This document shows, one piece after another, positions 45,738-54,634 of a DNA stretch of 64,000 bases. The notes beneath the pieces are model-generated. The model made no database searches. It had not been told where the DNA came from and worked only from the letters and a program-made list of their open reading frames with translations. Position 1 is the first letter of the stretch, and the number at the start of each line of letters is the position of its first letter. Both the position numbers and the translations under genes were made by a program. Source of the stretch: Mesorhizobium sp. INR15 (lineage in GTDB: Bacteria; Pseudomonadota; Alphaproteobacteria; Rhizobiales; Rhizobiaceae); NCBI RefSeq assembly GCF_015500075.1, contig NZ_CP045496.1:5590001-5654000 (forward strand), given 5' to 3'.

Positions 45738-46880
45738 ATGCAGTTCATCGATCTTGGCGCACAGCGCGAACGAATCCGCGACCGGCTGAAGGCAGCTATC
45801 GACCGCGTCGTCGAAGAGGGCCGCTACATCCTCGGCCCTCAGGTAACCGAATTCGAAAACAAGCTTGCCGCCTATATCGGCACCAAGCACGTGATTGCCT
45901 GCGCCAACGGTACCGATGCGCTGTTGCTGCCGCTGTTTGCGGCCGGCATCGGCCCCGGCGACGCGGTGTTCGTGCCAAGCTTCACCTTCGCGGCGACCGC
46001 GGAAGTGGTGGCGCTGGCCAAGGCCGAGCCAGTTTTCGTCGATGTCGATCCGGTGACATACAACATTGACATTGCCAGCCTTGAGGCTGCCATCGCCATG
46101 ATCAAGAAGGAAGGCCGGCTGAAGCCAAAGGCGATCATTCCCGTCGACCTGTTCGGCCTCGCCGCCGACTACGAGGCGATCATGGCGGTAGCCAATCGCG
46201 AAGGGCTGATGGTGATCGAAGATGCCGCCCAGTCGATGGGCGGCTCGGCCGACGGCAAGATGTGCGGTGCGTTCGGCACGGTGGGTTCGACGAGCTTCTA
46301 CCCGGCCAAGCCACTCGGCTGCTACGGCGACGGCGGTGCGATGTTCACCAATGATGATGCACTGGCCGATCAACTGCGTTCCTTCGCCTTCCACGGCAAG
46401 GGCGAAACCCAGTATGACAACGTTCGTGTCGGCATCAATTCGCGGCTCGACACGATACAGGCGGCGATCCTGATCGAGAAGCTGGCCATCCTCGAAGACG
46501 AGATGGTTGCCCGGCAAGTAGTGGCAAACCGCTATGCCGATGGCCTAGGCGATATTGTGACTGCAGCGCGCAATCTGGATGGAGGCCGTTCGGCCTGGGC
46601 GCAATATGCCATCGAGACGCCGAAGCGCGACGGGCTGAAGACACACCTCCAGGAAAAGGGCATTCCGTCAGTCATCTATTATGTGAAGCCGCTGCACAAC
46701 CAGATTGCCTATCGCGACTATCCAAAGACACCAACCGGCCTTGCCGTCTCGGAAGAATTGCCGAAGCGTATCCTGTGCCTGCCCATGCATCCCTACCTGA
46801 GCGAGGCCGATCAGGACCGCATCATCGAGACGATCCGCAACTACATCGGATCGAACTCAGCCCAGGCTGCCGCCGAATAA
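45738..46880 (+). CDS. DegT/DnrJ/EryC1-family sugar aminotransferase
   Basis: A 380-residue PLP enzyme that aminates nucleotide keto-sugars for surface polysaccharide synthesis. The PLP lysine is Lys191 in STSFYPAKPLGCYGDGG; ANGTDALLLPL, SFTFAATAEVVAL and EDAAQSMGG are typical of the WbpE/WlbC branch, which makes 3-amino sugars from UDP-linked 3-keto-uronic acids. Other members make 4-amino sugars, so the exact product is not certain. It lies at the left edge of the polysaccharide region, with a gap of 275 bases after the fructokinase gene and no visible partner dehydrogenase in the window. Confidence 0.87.
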   Translation: MQFIDLGAQRERIRDRLKAAIDRVVEEGRYILGPQVTEFENKLAAYIGTKHVIACANGTDALLLPLFAAGIGPGDAVFVPSFTFAATAEVVALAKAEPVFVDVDPVTYNIDIASLEAAIAMIKKEGRLKPKAIIPVDLFGLAADYEAIMAVANREGLMVIEDAAQSMGGSADGKMCGAFGTVGSTSFYPAKPLGCYGDGGAMFTNDDALADQLRSFAFHGKGETQYDNVRVGINSRLDTIQAAILIEKLAILEDEMVARQVVANRYADGLGDIVTAARNLDGGRSAWAQYAIETPKRDGLKTHLQEKGIPSVIYYVKPLHNQIAYRDYPKTPTGLAVSEELPKRILCLPMHPYLSEADQDRIIETIRNYIGSNSAQAAAE

Positions 46881-46959
46881 GTTCTCCCGGCATCGATGAT
46901 CCCGCGCGGTTCCTTACCTGGACCAGGCGGATCCAGCCAGCGAGCAAGGCTGGCGACGG

Positions 46960-48183
46960 TCAGGCGGCGTGCTGGGTGCCGGCGACGGAACGGTGGTGTA
47001 GCACGCAGATGCTGGCTGCAAACGCCAAGGTTCCCAGCGTCCATGACAGCCAGATCCGATGATCCACTGACAGTTCAATAACAGCTACCATCAAGAAGCT
47101 GCCCGCGATGAACTGCGATGTCCCTGTCAAACGCCCGATCATTCTGGTGACCGCCGCCAAAATCATCCCATAGACAATGATCCCTACAATCCCCAACTCG
47201 TACCACAGGTCGAATACGATGTTGTGGGCGCTCGCGAGATCAACAAGCGTGTAATATTTCGGGTTTACAACAACCCCGACCGCATTTCTCATCGTGTTGG
47301 CGCCGTGACCGAGAATTGGCGCCTCCGCGACAGTCGCCGAGACCATTTTCCAGAGCTCAAGCCGGGCGGCAAACGTCCCAGGTTGGAATCCCAACAACCC
47401 CTTTGTGTCGAGAAATGCAAACAAAGGTGGGACCACAAGTGGGCCGACAGCCGCAAGGGCCATATAGAAGACAACGAAACACACCAAAACGGGTTGGCGA
47501 AACCTCCGAGGCGTAGCGAGAAACAGAGCAACGACCATGATGGCCAGGTCAATGCCAGTTGATCGACCGTACAATAGGGTCGATACCGCGAAGAAAACCG
47601 CGAGGGCTTTTGAAAGCGGACCAGGCTGAGTCAGCAATATGACACTGAAGAAGGCCCCATAGAAGGTGATCTTGTGGAGCACGACGACCTTCTCGGCCAA
47701 AAGAGGATCACCAGAAGCGAACGCGAAATACAGCTCTCTTCCGATCAGCACCGCCAGCGCTATGCATGCGCCAGCAGTAAATGCCTGCAAAAGCCGATCG
47801 CACTGAGCGGCCGAAATAACCATCAGGCACTGGATCAGCACAAGCGCGGCCACGGAGTAGCCGAAAACGTTTCTTGCCGCGCCAATTGAACGAGATGGAT
47901 CGGCCGACCAGAGGGCGCTCAAGAGCACAAAGCAAGACAGAATCGCGAGAATGGCAGTCAGCGTGGCCAATCCCCCGGTAAAGGACGGGCGTTTCATCAA
48001 CAGGCTCGCTGCGGCGATGATCGCGGCAATGATCGCCATAGCCGTGGGCGATGTGTCGATGGACACAAACAGGACAGGAGCAACGAAATAGGCTCCAATC
48101 AACGCCCTGAAGAGTATTTCACCGAGATTTTTAGTCCATAGCGGCAACCCGCCCAAGACGATGGCCTGATACTTTCGGAACAA
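46960..48183 (-). CDS. O-antigen ligase/polymerase-type membrane protein (Wzy_C family)
   Basis: A 407-residue integral membrane protein with about ten to twelve hydrophobic helices and the large periplasmic loop of the Wzy_C family, in which FAARLELWKMVSATVAEAPI is followed by LGHGANTM and later SAHNIVFDLWYELG. The Arg of RLELW and the His of AHN are positions important in O-antigen ligases. It either joins O-antigen to lipid A-core or polymerises repeat units. The start is a TTG at 48183 with GGTGAG before it; a later start would cut the first helix. It converges with the aminotransferase gene. Confidence 0.82.
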   Translation of the reverse strand: MFRKYQAIVLGGLPLWTKNLGEILFRALIGAYFVAPVLFVSIDTSPTAMAIIAAIIAAASLLMKRPSFTGGLATLTAILAILSCFVLLSALWSADPSRSIGAARNVFGYSVAALVLIQCLMVISAAQCDRLLQAFTAGACIALAVLIGRELYFAFASGDPLLAEKVVVLHKITFYGAFFSVILLTQPGPLSKALAVFFAVSTLLYGRSTGIDLAIMVVALFLATPRRFRQPVLVCFVVFYMALAAVGPLVVPPLFAFLDTKGLLGFQPGTFAARLELWKMVSATVAEAPILGHGANTMRNAVGVVVNPKYYTLVDLASAHNIVFDLWYELGIVGIIVYGMILAAVTRMIGRLTGTSQFIAGSFLMVAVIELSVDHRIWLSWTLGTLAFAASICVLHHRSVAGTQHAA

Positions 48184-48231
48184 TTGTACTCACCAGTCAG
48201 TCGAGGTGTGGCAGCGGAGAATCATCCGCAA

Positions 48232-48250
48232 CTGATCTTCATTAGATCAG
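48232..48250 (-). terminator. Hairpin after cysQ
   Basis: CTGATCT and AGATCAG form a perfect 7-base stem with a 5-base loop, 10 bases after the cysQ stop. There is no T-run on the minus strand, so termination is possible but weakly supported. Confidence 0.35.
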
Positions 48251-48260
48251 AGTTAGGGCG

Positions 48261-49097
48261 TCAGGTCGTTGGCCCAAGTCTGCCGCTCGCGATAAAGTAC
48301 GGGTTGGCGAAATCCTCGTCGCCAGGCTGATTGCGTTTGCCATAGGCCAATGGCTTACCGTCCAAGGTCCGCGTCATGCCGCCGGCGGCGCGTAGCACGG
48401 CATCTCCTGCGGCGGTGTCCCACTCCATGGTGCGGCCAAAGCGGGGATAGACGTCAGCTTCGGCGCTTGCGATCAAACAGAATTTCAACGACGAGCCCAC
48501 CGAAACGATCTCGGCGGCACCAAGATCACGAATATAGGCCTCGGTCTCCGCCGTGTTGTGGGATCGGCTGGCAACCACCGCCAGTGGCGCGATGCCTGCT
48601 CTCGCGGAAATCAGCCGGCGGCTGACTATTTCGTAGTCTTCGCTGATCTCAAGCGATTCCGCCCTGCCCGGCCGGCCGGAAAAAAATCGCCCGCTGCATG
48701 GCGCGAAGACGACACCGACTTCCGGCACCCCGTTGCGAACAAGGGCAATGTTGACCGTGAAATCAGTGCGGCGATTGACGAATTCCTTAGTGCCATCAAG
48801 CGGATCGATGAGAAAGAACGCACCACCCAGATCAGGTGGCACGACGCCCGCGGATGCTTCTTCCTCGGCCACGCATGGAATGGCGGGAAATGCCGCGCGC
48901 AGCCCGGCAAGGATGATTTTTTCGCTTTCGCGGTCCGCCTCGGTCACCGGCGAAGCGTCGGACTTCCGGTCAACGGCGCAGCCAGCATGAAAAACGCGCA
49001 TCACCTCGCGGCCTGCCGCCAGGGCCAGCCGCTCGAATTCGCCCAGCATCAGACTGTCGTCAGATGCCGCCGCCGTTGTCGTATTGGTCTTCAGCAA
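48261..49097 (-). CDS. cysQ: CysQ, 3'(2'),5'-bisphosphate nucleotidase
   Basis: Removes the 3'-phosphate of PAP and PAPS, preventing toxic accumulation from sulfate activation. The 278-residue protein has the inositol-phosphatase-fold metal motifs AEEEASAG, DPLDGTKEF and EWDTAAGDAV. The longest start is a TTG at 49097, which overlaps the end of cysN/C by 38 bases; an ATG at 49049, just after that stop, is an equally reasonable start and would shorten the protein by 16 residues. Neither has a good ribosome binding site. Its place after cysD-cysN/C fits co-expression with PAPS synthesis. Confidence 0.88.
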   Translation of the reverse strand: MLKTNTTTAAASDDSLMLGEFERLALAAGREVMRVFHAGCAVDRKSDASPVTEADRESEKIILAGLRAAFPAIPCVAEEEASAGVVPPDLGGAFFLIDPLDGTKEFVNRRTDFTVNIALVRNGVPEVGVVFAPCSGRFFSGRPGRAESLEISEDYEIVSRRLISARAGIAPLAVVASRSHNTAETEAYIRDLGAAEIVSVGSSLKFCLIASAEADVYPRFGRTMEWDTAAGDAVLRAAGGMTRTLDGKPLAYGKRNQPGDEDFANPYFIASGRLGPTT

Positions 49098-50997
49098 TGT
49101 CGCGCTCGATCAGCCAGTGTTCCAGAGCCTCTACCATCTCTTCAGCTGTCTTGCCGAGTGTCTTGAGATGAATTTCCGGCTTTTCTGGAGCCTGGTAAGG
49201 CGAATCGACGCCGGTGAAATTCTTGATCTCGCCATTCAGAGCACGAGCATAGAGGCCCTTCGGGTCGCGTCGGGCGCATTCCTCGAAAGGCGTATCGACA
49301 AACACTTCCACGAACTCACCCTCGGCCATCAATTCCCTGGCCATGCGCCGCTCCGCGCTAAACGGTGAGATGAACGAGACGATGACGATCAGCCCCGCAT
49401 CAGCCATCAACCGCGCCACTTCCGCGACACGGCGGATGTTCTCGACGCGATCGGCGTCGGTGAAACCAAGATCACGATTGAGGCCGTGGCGGACATTGTC
49501 GCCGTCGAGGATGTAGGTATGGCGGCCGGATGCGAAGAGCTTCTTCTCGAACAGATTGGCGATCGTCGACTTGCCCGACCCGGAAAGCCCGGTGAACCAG
49601 AACACGGCGGGCCGCTGGTTCTTCTGATCAGCGCGGCCGCGCTTGCCGACATCGAGGGACTGCCAGTGAATGTTTTCGGCTCGGCGCAGCGAATGCAGTA
49701 TCATGCCGGCACCGACCGTGGCGTTGGAGATGCGGTCGATCAGGATGAAGGCGCCGGTGGTGCGGTTTTCAGCGAAAGTGTCGAAGGCAATCGGCGCCCG
49801 CGTCGAGATGTTGCAGATGCCGACTTCGTTCATTTCCAGCGACTTGGCCGCCTCGCGGGCAAAGTCATTGACGTTTACCCGGTATTTCAGATCAGTGACG
49901 GTGGCGCTGGTCTGGTCGGTCTCGGTGCGCAGAATGTAGGAGCGGCCGGGCAGCAAGGCATGCTCGTCGAACCAGACGATGTTGGCGGCGAACTGGTCGG
50001 CGACCTGCGGCCGCGCGGCCGGCGACACCAGCATGTTGCCTCTGGAAACCTCGACCTCGTCGTCGAGCACAAGCGTGATCGCCTGGCCGGCCACCGCCTG
50101 AGTGAGATCGCCACCATGCGCGACGATGCGTTTGACGCGCGAGGATTTGCCGGACTTGGCGACAACAACCTCATCGCCTTGCGATACCGAACCGGATGCG
50201 ATCGTGCCGGCAAACCCACGAAAGTCGAGATTGGGGCGGTTAACGTATTGGACCGGGAAGCGGAACGGCAGTTCGACTGCCTCCTCTTCGACGGAGACAG
50301 TTTCGAGGTGTTCGATCAATGTCGGGCCGGAATACCACGCCATCTTGTCTGAGCGGATGGTGACATTGTCGCCATAACGCGCCGACATCGGGATGGGTGC
50401 GATTGTCTGGAAGCCGAGATCGCGCGAAAACCGCAGATAGTCCTCGGTGATGCGGTCAAAGACGGCCTGGTCGAACTCGACCAGGTCGATCTTGTTGACG
50501 GCCAGCACAATGTGGCGAATGCCGAGCAGCGAGGCGATGATCGAATGGCGCCGGGTCTGGCGTAGCACACCCTGGCGGGCATCGATCAGCACGATGGCGA
50601 GATCAGCGGTCGAGGCGCCAGTCGCCATGTTGCGGGTGTATTGTTCGTGGCCAGGCGTGTCGGCGACGATGAACTTGCGCTTGGGTGTGGCAAAGAAACG
50701 ATAGGCGACATCGATGGTGATGCCTTGCTCGCGCTCGGCCTCGAGACCATCGACCAGCAGGGCGAAATCGATGTCGTCGCCGGTGGTGCCATGCTTGCGC
50801 GAATCACGCTCGAGGGCTGCCAACTGGTCCTCGAAAATCTGCTTGGTATCGGAAAGCAGGCGCCCGATCAGCGTCGACTTGCCGTCGTCGACGGAGCCGC
50901 AAGTGAGGAAGCGCAACAGCGACTTTTTCTCCTGCGCCGCCAGATAGTCGCGGACACCGTCAGTGGGTGCGAGGCTTTTTGCCATGATGTGGCGCAT
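49060..50997 (-). CDS. cysNC: CysN/CysC fusion: sulfate adenylyltransferase large subunit and APS kinase
   Basis: A 645-residue bifunctional enzyme. Residues about 25-440 are the GTPase subunit CysN (P-loop CGSVDDGKST at 33-42, DTPGHEQYTRNM, NKIDLV) that drives ATP sulfurylase CysD; residues about 465-645 are APS kinase CysC (P-loop GLSGSGKST with Lys near 476, and DGDNVRHGLNRDLGF). It turns APS into PAPS, the sulfate donor. The ATG at 50997 is two bases after the cysD stop; the longer frame inside cysD is rejected. The fusion is the same architecture as rhizobial NodQ, but no nod box or nod genes are seen, so a housekeeping copy is more likely. Confidence 0.95.
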   Translation of the reverse strand: MRHIMAKSLAPTDGVRDYLAAQEKKSLLRFLTCGSVDDGKSTLIGRLLSDTKQIFEDQLAALERDSRKHGTTGDDIDFALLVDGLEAEREQGITIDVAYRFFATPKRKFIVADTPGHEQYTRNMATGASTADLAIVLIDARQGVLRQTRRHSIIASLLGIRHIVLAVNKIDLVEFDQAVFDRITEDYLRFSRDLGFQTIAPIPMSARYGDNVTIRSDKMAWYSGPTLIEHLETVSVEEEAVELPFRFPVQYVNRPNLDFRGFAGTIASGSVSQGDEVVVAKSGKSSRVKRIVAHGGDLTQAVAGQAITLVLDDEVEVSRGNMLVSPAARPQVADQFAANIVWFDEHALLPGRSYILRTETDQTSATVTDLKYRVNVNDFAREAAKSLEMNEVGICNISTRAPIAFDTFAENRTTGAFILIDRISNATVGAGMILHSLRRAENIHWQSLDVGKRGRADQKNQRPAVFWFTGLSGSGKSTIANLFEKKLFASGRHTYILDGDNVRHGLNRDLGFTDADRVENIRRVAEVARLMADAGLIVIVSFISPFSAERRMARELMAEGEFVEVFVDTPFEECARRDPKGLYARALNGEIKNFTGVDSPYQAPEKPEIHLKTLGKTAEEMVEALEHWLIERDIAEDQYDNGGGI

Positions 50998-50999
50998 GG

Positions 51000-51905
51000 T
51001 CAGAAATACCCCTCGCGCTTCTTCTTTTCCATCGAGCCGGCTTCGTCGCGGTCGATCAAGCGGCCCTGCCGTTCGGACGTGCGCGCGGTCAGCATTTCGC
51101 CGACGATGGCTTCCAGTGTGTCGGCATCCGATTCGATGGCGCCAGTCAGCGGATAGCAGCCAAGCGTACGGAACCGCACCAGCCGGTTTTCCACCTTCTC
51201 GCCAGGGCGCAGTTTCATGCGTTCGTCGTCCTTGAGGATAAGCATGCCGTCGCGTTCGACAACCGGCCGTTCCTTGGCGAAATAGAGCGGTACGATCGGA
51301 ATATTTTCCTGAAGGATGTACTGCCAGATGTCGAGTTCGGTCCAGTTGGACAGCGGAAAGACGCGGATCGATTCGCCCGAAGCGATGCGGGTGTTGAATA
51401 TCTTCCACATTTCCGGCCGCTGGTTCTTCGGGTCCCAGACATGCTGGGCATTGCGGAAGGAGAAGATACGCTCCTTGGCGCGTGACTTCTCCTCGTCGCG
51501 CCGTGCGCCACCAAAGGCGGCATCAAAACCATATTTGTCGAGTGCCTGGCGCAACCCGACGGTCTTCATCACATGGGTATGGGTGTTCGAACCGTGATCA
51601 AAGGGGTTGATGTTGTCACGCACGCCATCTTCGTTGACATGAACCAACAGGTCGAAGCCGAGTTTCTGCGCCATCTGGTCGCGAAAAGTGATCATTTCGC
51701 GGAACTTCCAGGTGGTGTCGACATGAAGGAACGGAAAAGGCGGCTTGGCAGGATAGAACGCCTTCATCGCCAGATGCATCAGCACGGAGGAATCCTTGCC
51801 GACCGAATACAGCATGACCGGCTTGGAAAAGGCGGCTGCAACCTCGCGGAAGATGTGGATGGACTCGGCCTCGAGCCGTTGAAGATGCGTAAGCGCGATA
51901 GTCAT
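51000..51905 (-). CDS. cysD: CysD, sulfate adenylyltransferase small subunit
   Basis: Forms APS from ATP and sulfate in a complex with CysN. The 301-residue protein has the PAPS-reductase-like fold with the pyrophosphate-binding loop YSVGKDSSVLMHLA at about 34-47, HVDTTWKFREMI and GARRDEEKSRAKERIFS; the C-terminus ends in the family's typical KKREGYF. The frame is open to 51953, but the ATG at 51905 matches the normal N-terminus. First gene of cysD-cysN/C-cysQ, so the promoter should lie in the gap before it. Confidence 0.95.
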   Translation of the reverse strand: MTIALTHLQRLEAESIHIFREVAAAFSKPVMLYSVGKDSSVLMHLAMKAFYPAKPPFPFLHVDTTWKFREMITFRDQMAQKLGFDLLVHVNEDGVRDNINPFDHGSNTHTHVMKTVGLRQALDKYGFDAAFGGARRDEEKSRAKERIFSFRNAQHVWDPKNQRPEMWKIFNTRIASGESIRVFPLSNWTELDIWQYILQENIPIVPLYFAKERPVVERDGMLILKDDERMKLRPGEKVENRLVRFRTLGCYPLTGAIESDADTLEAIVGEMLTARTSERQGRLIDRDEAGSMEKKKREGYF

Positions 51906-52371
51906 GGACTGGGAGCGTTCTCTCGTACCATTCGGCGGAAGGGCCAGCATCAAATTCTCGAGTGCGTCTCAGCGCCCGGTTCAAGCCTAGCTTCCACACA
52001 TTGTGTTTCATCGTATTCGTGCCAGCGTTTTAGCAGATCGCCGTCGTTTAGAACAATGCAAGAGACGCCGAGCACCGCACTATTAGAGAACGAATTTTCC
52101 ACAAAATTGGCAAGATCCGGAAATCCCTTCTCAAGTGAGCGGCAACCAAGAAAACTCAAGGAAAATATTGCCTGAAATAGATCGCATTGCCGTCATCGAC
52201 AGCAGCCGCAACCTACCTGCAAGAGGCATGATTGTTTTAGCGTCAGCCTTTGCCGCCGCACTATCGAAAGCTGGCCCTAGCCGCTATACTGGCGCTGCCG
52301 AAAATGCGAAGCGTGGCCTCTGTGATTGCGGGAGCGTCATATTCGCATCTTTGAATAGCCCACCTGCCAAC
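51906..52371. promoter_or_regulatory. Gap of about 466 bases between cysD and the second Wzy_C gene
   Basis: This should hold the leftward cysD promoter and the rightward promoter of the membrane protein. A minus-strand frame of 69 codons (51950-52159) and the upstream part of the plus-strand frame are open, but neither has recognisable motifs and their third-position bases are not GC-biased as in real genes here. No clear CysB/CysR-type operator was recognised. Confidence 0.4.
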
Positions 52372-53670
52372 GTGAGAGAAACCAGGGCGTTGAACCGGCT
52401 ATCATCCGCAGAGCAGCAATTCACGCCGTCTCGGGTCAATATCTATTTCTCCATCCTTTGCTTTTTCTCCCCACCGGTGCTGGGGTCGGTGGTTAGTTTT
52501 GTCTTCAATGGTGGCGGCCTTTGGTCCGTGCTGTTGATTGCCTTAAGGAAAAGGCGCCTCAATTTCGACCGCCCCATGATCGCTTTGACAGGCGCCATAT
52601 TTGCCTACTGCGGTGCCAATCTCCTAGCCTCTATCGTCAACGGTTCGATCGCAAGGGATGCGCCCCATCTCATTCCGCTCATAACCTTCCTACTTTTTCC
52701 CTTCTCCTATTCGACCTGGAGCATTTCGCGGAAAGCCACGCTTGTTCGAACGATTGTGCTCAGCAGCGCAGGGGCTTGTTTTGGCGCGCTGATGCTGGCG
52801 ATCGTCCAATACCACTGGCTGGGCATGGAAAGGGCTGAAGGGGGGGCGGGAAATGCGATCGTCTTTGCAACCGTCGCCGGTCTTGCCGTGATGGTTTGCG
52901 TAGCCGGAGCTTTGGCAAATCTCGAGCAGGCTAGGACCTTGCTGGTTTGCGCTGCCTTGGCTGGTACGATTGCCATCGTCTATTCCGGCACGCGAATCAT
53001 CTGGCTTGCGTTGGTGATCACGGTCGTCGTCGTGTTTCTGATCGATCGGCAGAGGCTCAAGGGCGGCAATGCCGCTGGATTGCTCCTGCTGTTGGCCACA
53101 ACTGGTGTGGTGATTGCTGTTTTCGGATTTCAGATAATATCCGGTCGAATTGAGTTTTTGCGCTCCGATTGGGATGCGCTCGTGGCACATGGCGACCACA
53201 CTACAGCCCTTGGATTACGCGTCGCCCTGTGGGATATCGGCCTGAAGGCTTTCCGCGACATGCCACTCTTTGGGCACGGAACAGGAGCGAGCAAGTTTCT
53301 GATCGTGCAGGGATTCCGTGACCAGTTTGCGATGGATCAAGGCTTCAGCCATTTTCACAACGGCTTTCTAACCGCGTTGGTGCAAGCGGGTATTCTGGGC
53401 GCTGTGGCATTGGCGGCGATCTTTGTCGTTGCCGCCAGCAATGCCGCGAAAGTGCTTCGCACCAGCAGCGATTCCATTGAACGTTTTGGCGCCACCATGA
53501 TTGTTATCGTGGTTATCATCTATCTCACGGCTGGTATGACGGGCATTCTGGTTGGCCACGATATTCTCGATACAACGCTGATGGTTTTCCTTGTATCCGG
53601 GACGTATCTTGCGTCTGGCCGCCAGATGCCGGTGATGGAAGAGCCGCTGCTTCCATTGACCTCCTCATGA
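52372..53670 (+). CDS. Second O-antigen ligase/polymerase-type membrane protein (Wzy_C family)
   Basis: A protein of about 430 residues with ten or more hydrophobic helices and the Wzy_C signature in a periplasmic loop: GLRVALWDIGLKAFRDMPLF, then GHGTGASKF and FSHFHNGFLTALVQAGILG, with the expected Arg and His. It may polymerise or ligate O-antigen. The start is unclear: the frame is open from 52135, but codons before about 52370 lack the GC-rich third positions seen later, so the GTG at 52372 is used here; an ATG at 52228 is another option. It is followed 16 bases later by an epimerase gene on the same strand. Confidence 0.75.
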   Translation: MRETRALNRLSSAEQQFTPSRVNIYFSILCFFSPPVLGSVVSFVFNGGGLWSVLLIALRKRRLNFDRPMIALTGAIFAYCGANLLASIVNGSIARDAPHLIPLITFLLFPFSYSTWSISRKATLVRTIVLSSAGACFGALMLAIVQYHWLGMERAEGGAGNAIVFATVAGLAVMVCVAGALANLEQARTLLVCAALAGTIAIVYSGTRIIWLALVITVVVVFLIDRQRLKGGNAAGLLLLLATTGVVIAVFGFQIISGRIEFLRSDWDALVAHGDHTTALGLRVALWDIGLKAFRDMPLFGHGTGASKFLIVQGFRDQFAMDQGFSHFHNGFLTALVQAGILGAVALAAIFVVAASNAAKVLRTSSDSIERFGATMIVIVVIIYLTAGMTGILVGHDILDTTLMVFLVSGTYLASGRQMPVMEEPLLPLTSS

Positions 53671-53686
53671 TTGCTCCGGGCAAGCG

Positions 53687-54634
53687 ATGAAGGTCTTGGT
53701 AACGGGTGCGACCGGCTTCATCGGACGCCATGTCGTTGAGTGTCTCCGCAATGCCGGAATGGCCGTCAGGATCGCCTCCCGGCACCCGGAAATGCTTGGC
53801 ACGGGCGGCGAGACCGTATCATTGCCGAGTTTCGATGCGCCGGCTGAGGCTTTCCTGGCGATCACCAGGGATATGACCCATGTCGTCCATTGTGCCGGAC
53901 TGAACAATGATCGAGGCGACGCTACCGAGGCCGCTTACCGCGCGACCAATGCGCAGCTGAGCGCTCGGCTGGCAGATGCCGCGGCCAAGCAGACGAGCAG
54001 GCGCTTCATTTATCTCTCTTCAATCCGCGCCGCGATTGGCGCCCGCGTCAGCGGCACGATCGATGAAGAAACGCTCCATGCCCCGCAATGCTCATATGGG
54101 CGCTCGAAGCGCGAGGGCGAGATTGGAATTCTTGAGGCGTACGAATCGCATCGCCGGTCCGATGCTGCCGTGCTGCGCCTGCCTCCGGTCTACGGAGCCG
54201 GCATGAAGGGAAATCTGGTGACGCTGATGCGCCTGGCCGATACGCCGCTGCCTTTGCCGAGCGGCGCCTTGACTGGGGTTCGCTCGCTGATCTCGGCCGA
54301 GGCGACGGCACGGGCGGTCTTGCATTTGTTGACCCATTCAGGCCCGCTTCGCCCTGTCTACGTTGCCAGTAACGTGCCGCCGATGTCCGTCGCGGGCATT
54401 ATCGGCGCATTCCGAACCGGATTCAAACGGCCGACGCGCCTGATCGCAGTGCACGCTGGACTGATGCGCCCGGCCGCCGCTCTTCTTGGCAAGCGGGATT
54501 TCTGGGACAGTCTGACCGCGTCCCAGATCTGTGACCCATCGTTGTTGGTCTCGGGGGGCTGGAGCCCGGATACGGATACGGCAGAGCGTCTCAGCGACAT
54601 GGCGCGGCTCAGCAAATCCGCTCAGCCCCGATAG
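53687..54634 (+). CDS. NAD-dependent sugar epimerase/reductase (extended SDR, possibly WreQ/WbpV-like)
   Basis: A 315-residue extended short-chain dehydrogenase. The NAD(P)-binding motif GATGFIGRH is at residues 7-15 and the catalytic pair is in YGRSK, with Ser in YLSSIRAA. Proteins of this size next to a FlaA1-type dehydratase and an initiating phosphoglycosyl transferase often reduce UDP-4-keto-6-deoxy-GlcNAc to UDP-QuiNAc, as with WreQ in R. etli and WbpV in Pseudomonas. C4 epimerisation is the main alternative. Its end overlaps the convergent sugar transferase gene by 13 bases. Confidence 0.78.
   Translation: MKVLVTGATGFIGRHVVECLRNAGMAVRIASRHPEMLGTGGETVSLPSFDAPAEAFLAITRDMTHVVHCAGLNNDRGDATEAAYRATNAQLSARLADAAAKQTSRRFIYLSSIRAAIGARVSGTIDEETLHAPQCSYGRSKREGEIGILEAYESHRRSDAAVLRLPPVYGAGMKGNLVTLMRLADTPLPLPSGALTGVRSLISAEATARAVLHLLTHSGPLRPVYVASNVPPMSVAGIIGAFRTGFKRPTRLIAVHAGLMRPAAALLGKRDFWDSLTASQICDPSLLVSGGWSPDTDTAERLSDMARLSKSAQPR

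Noticed and set aside
49060..51905. cysD-cysN/C as symbiotic nodPQ
   Set aside because: The fusion architecture is shared by both, but no nod box or nodulation genes are nearby and cysQ follows directly, which fits the housekeeping operon.
51950..52159. Minus-strand 69-codon frame upstream of cysD
   Set aside because: No ribosome binding site, no known motif and codon use unlike neighbouring genes; kept only as part of the intergenic description.
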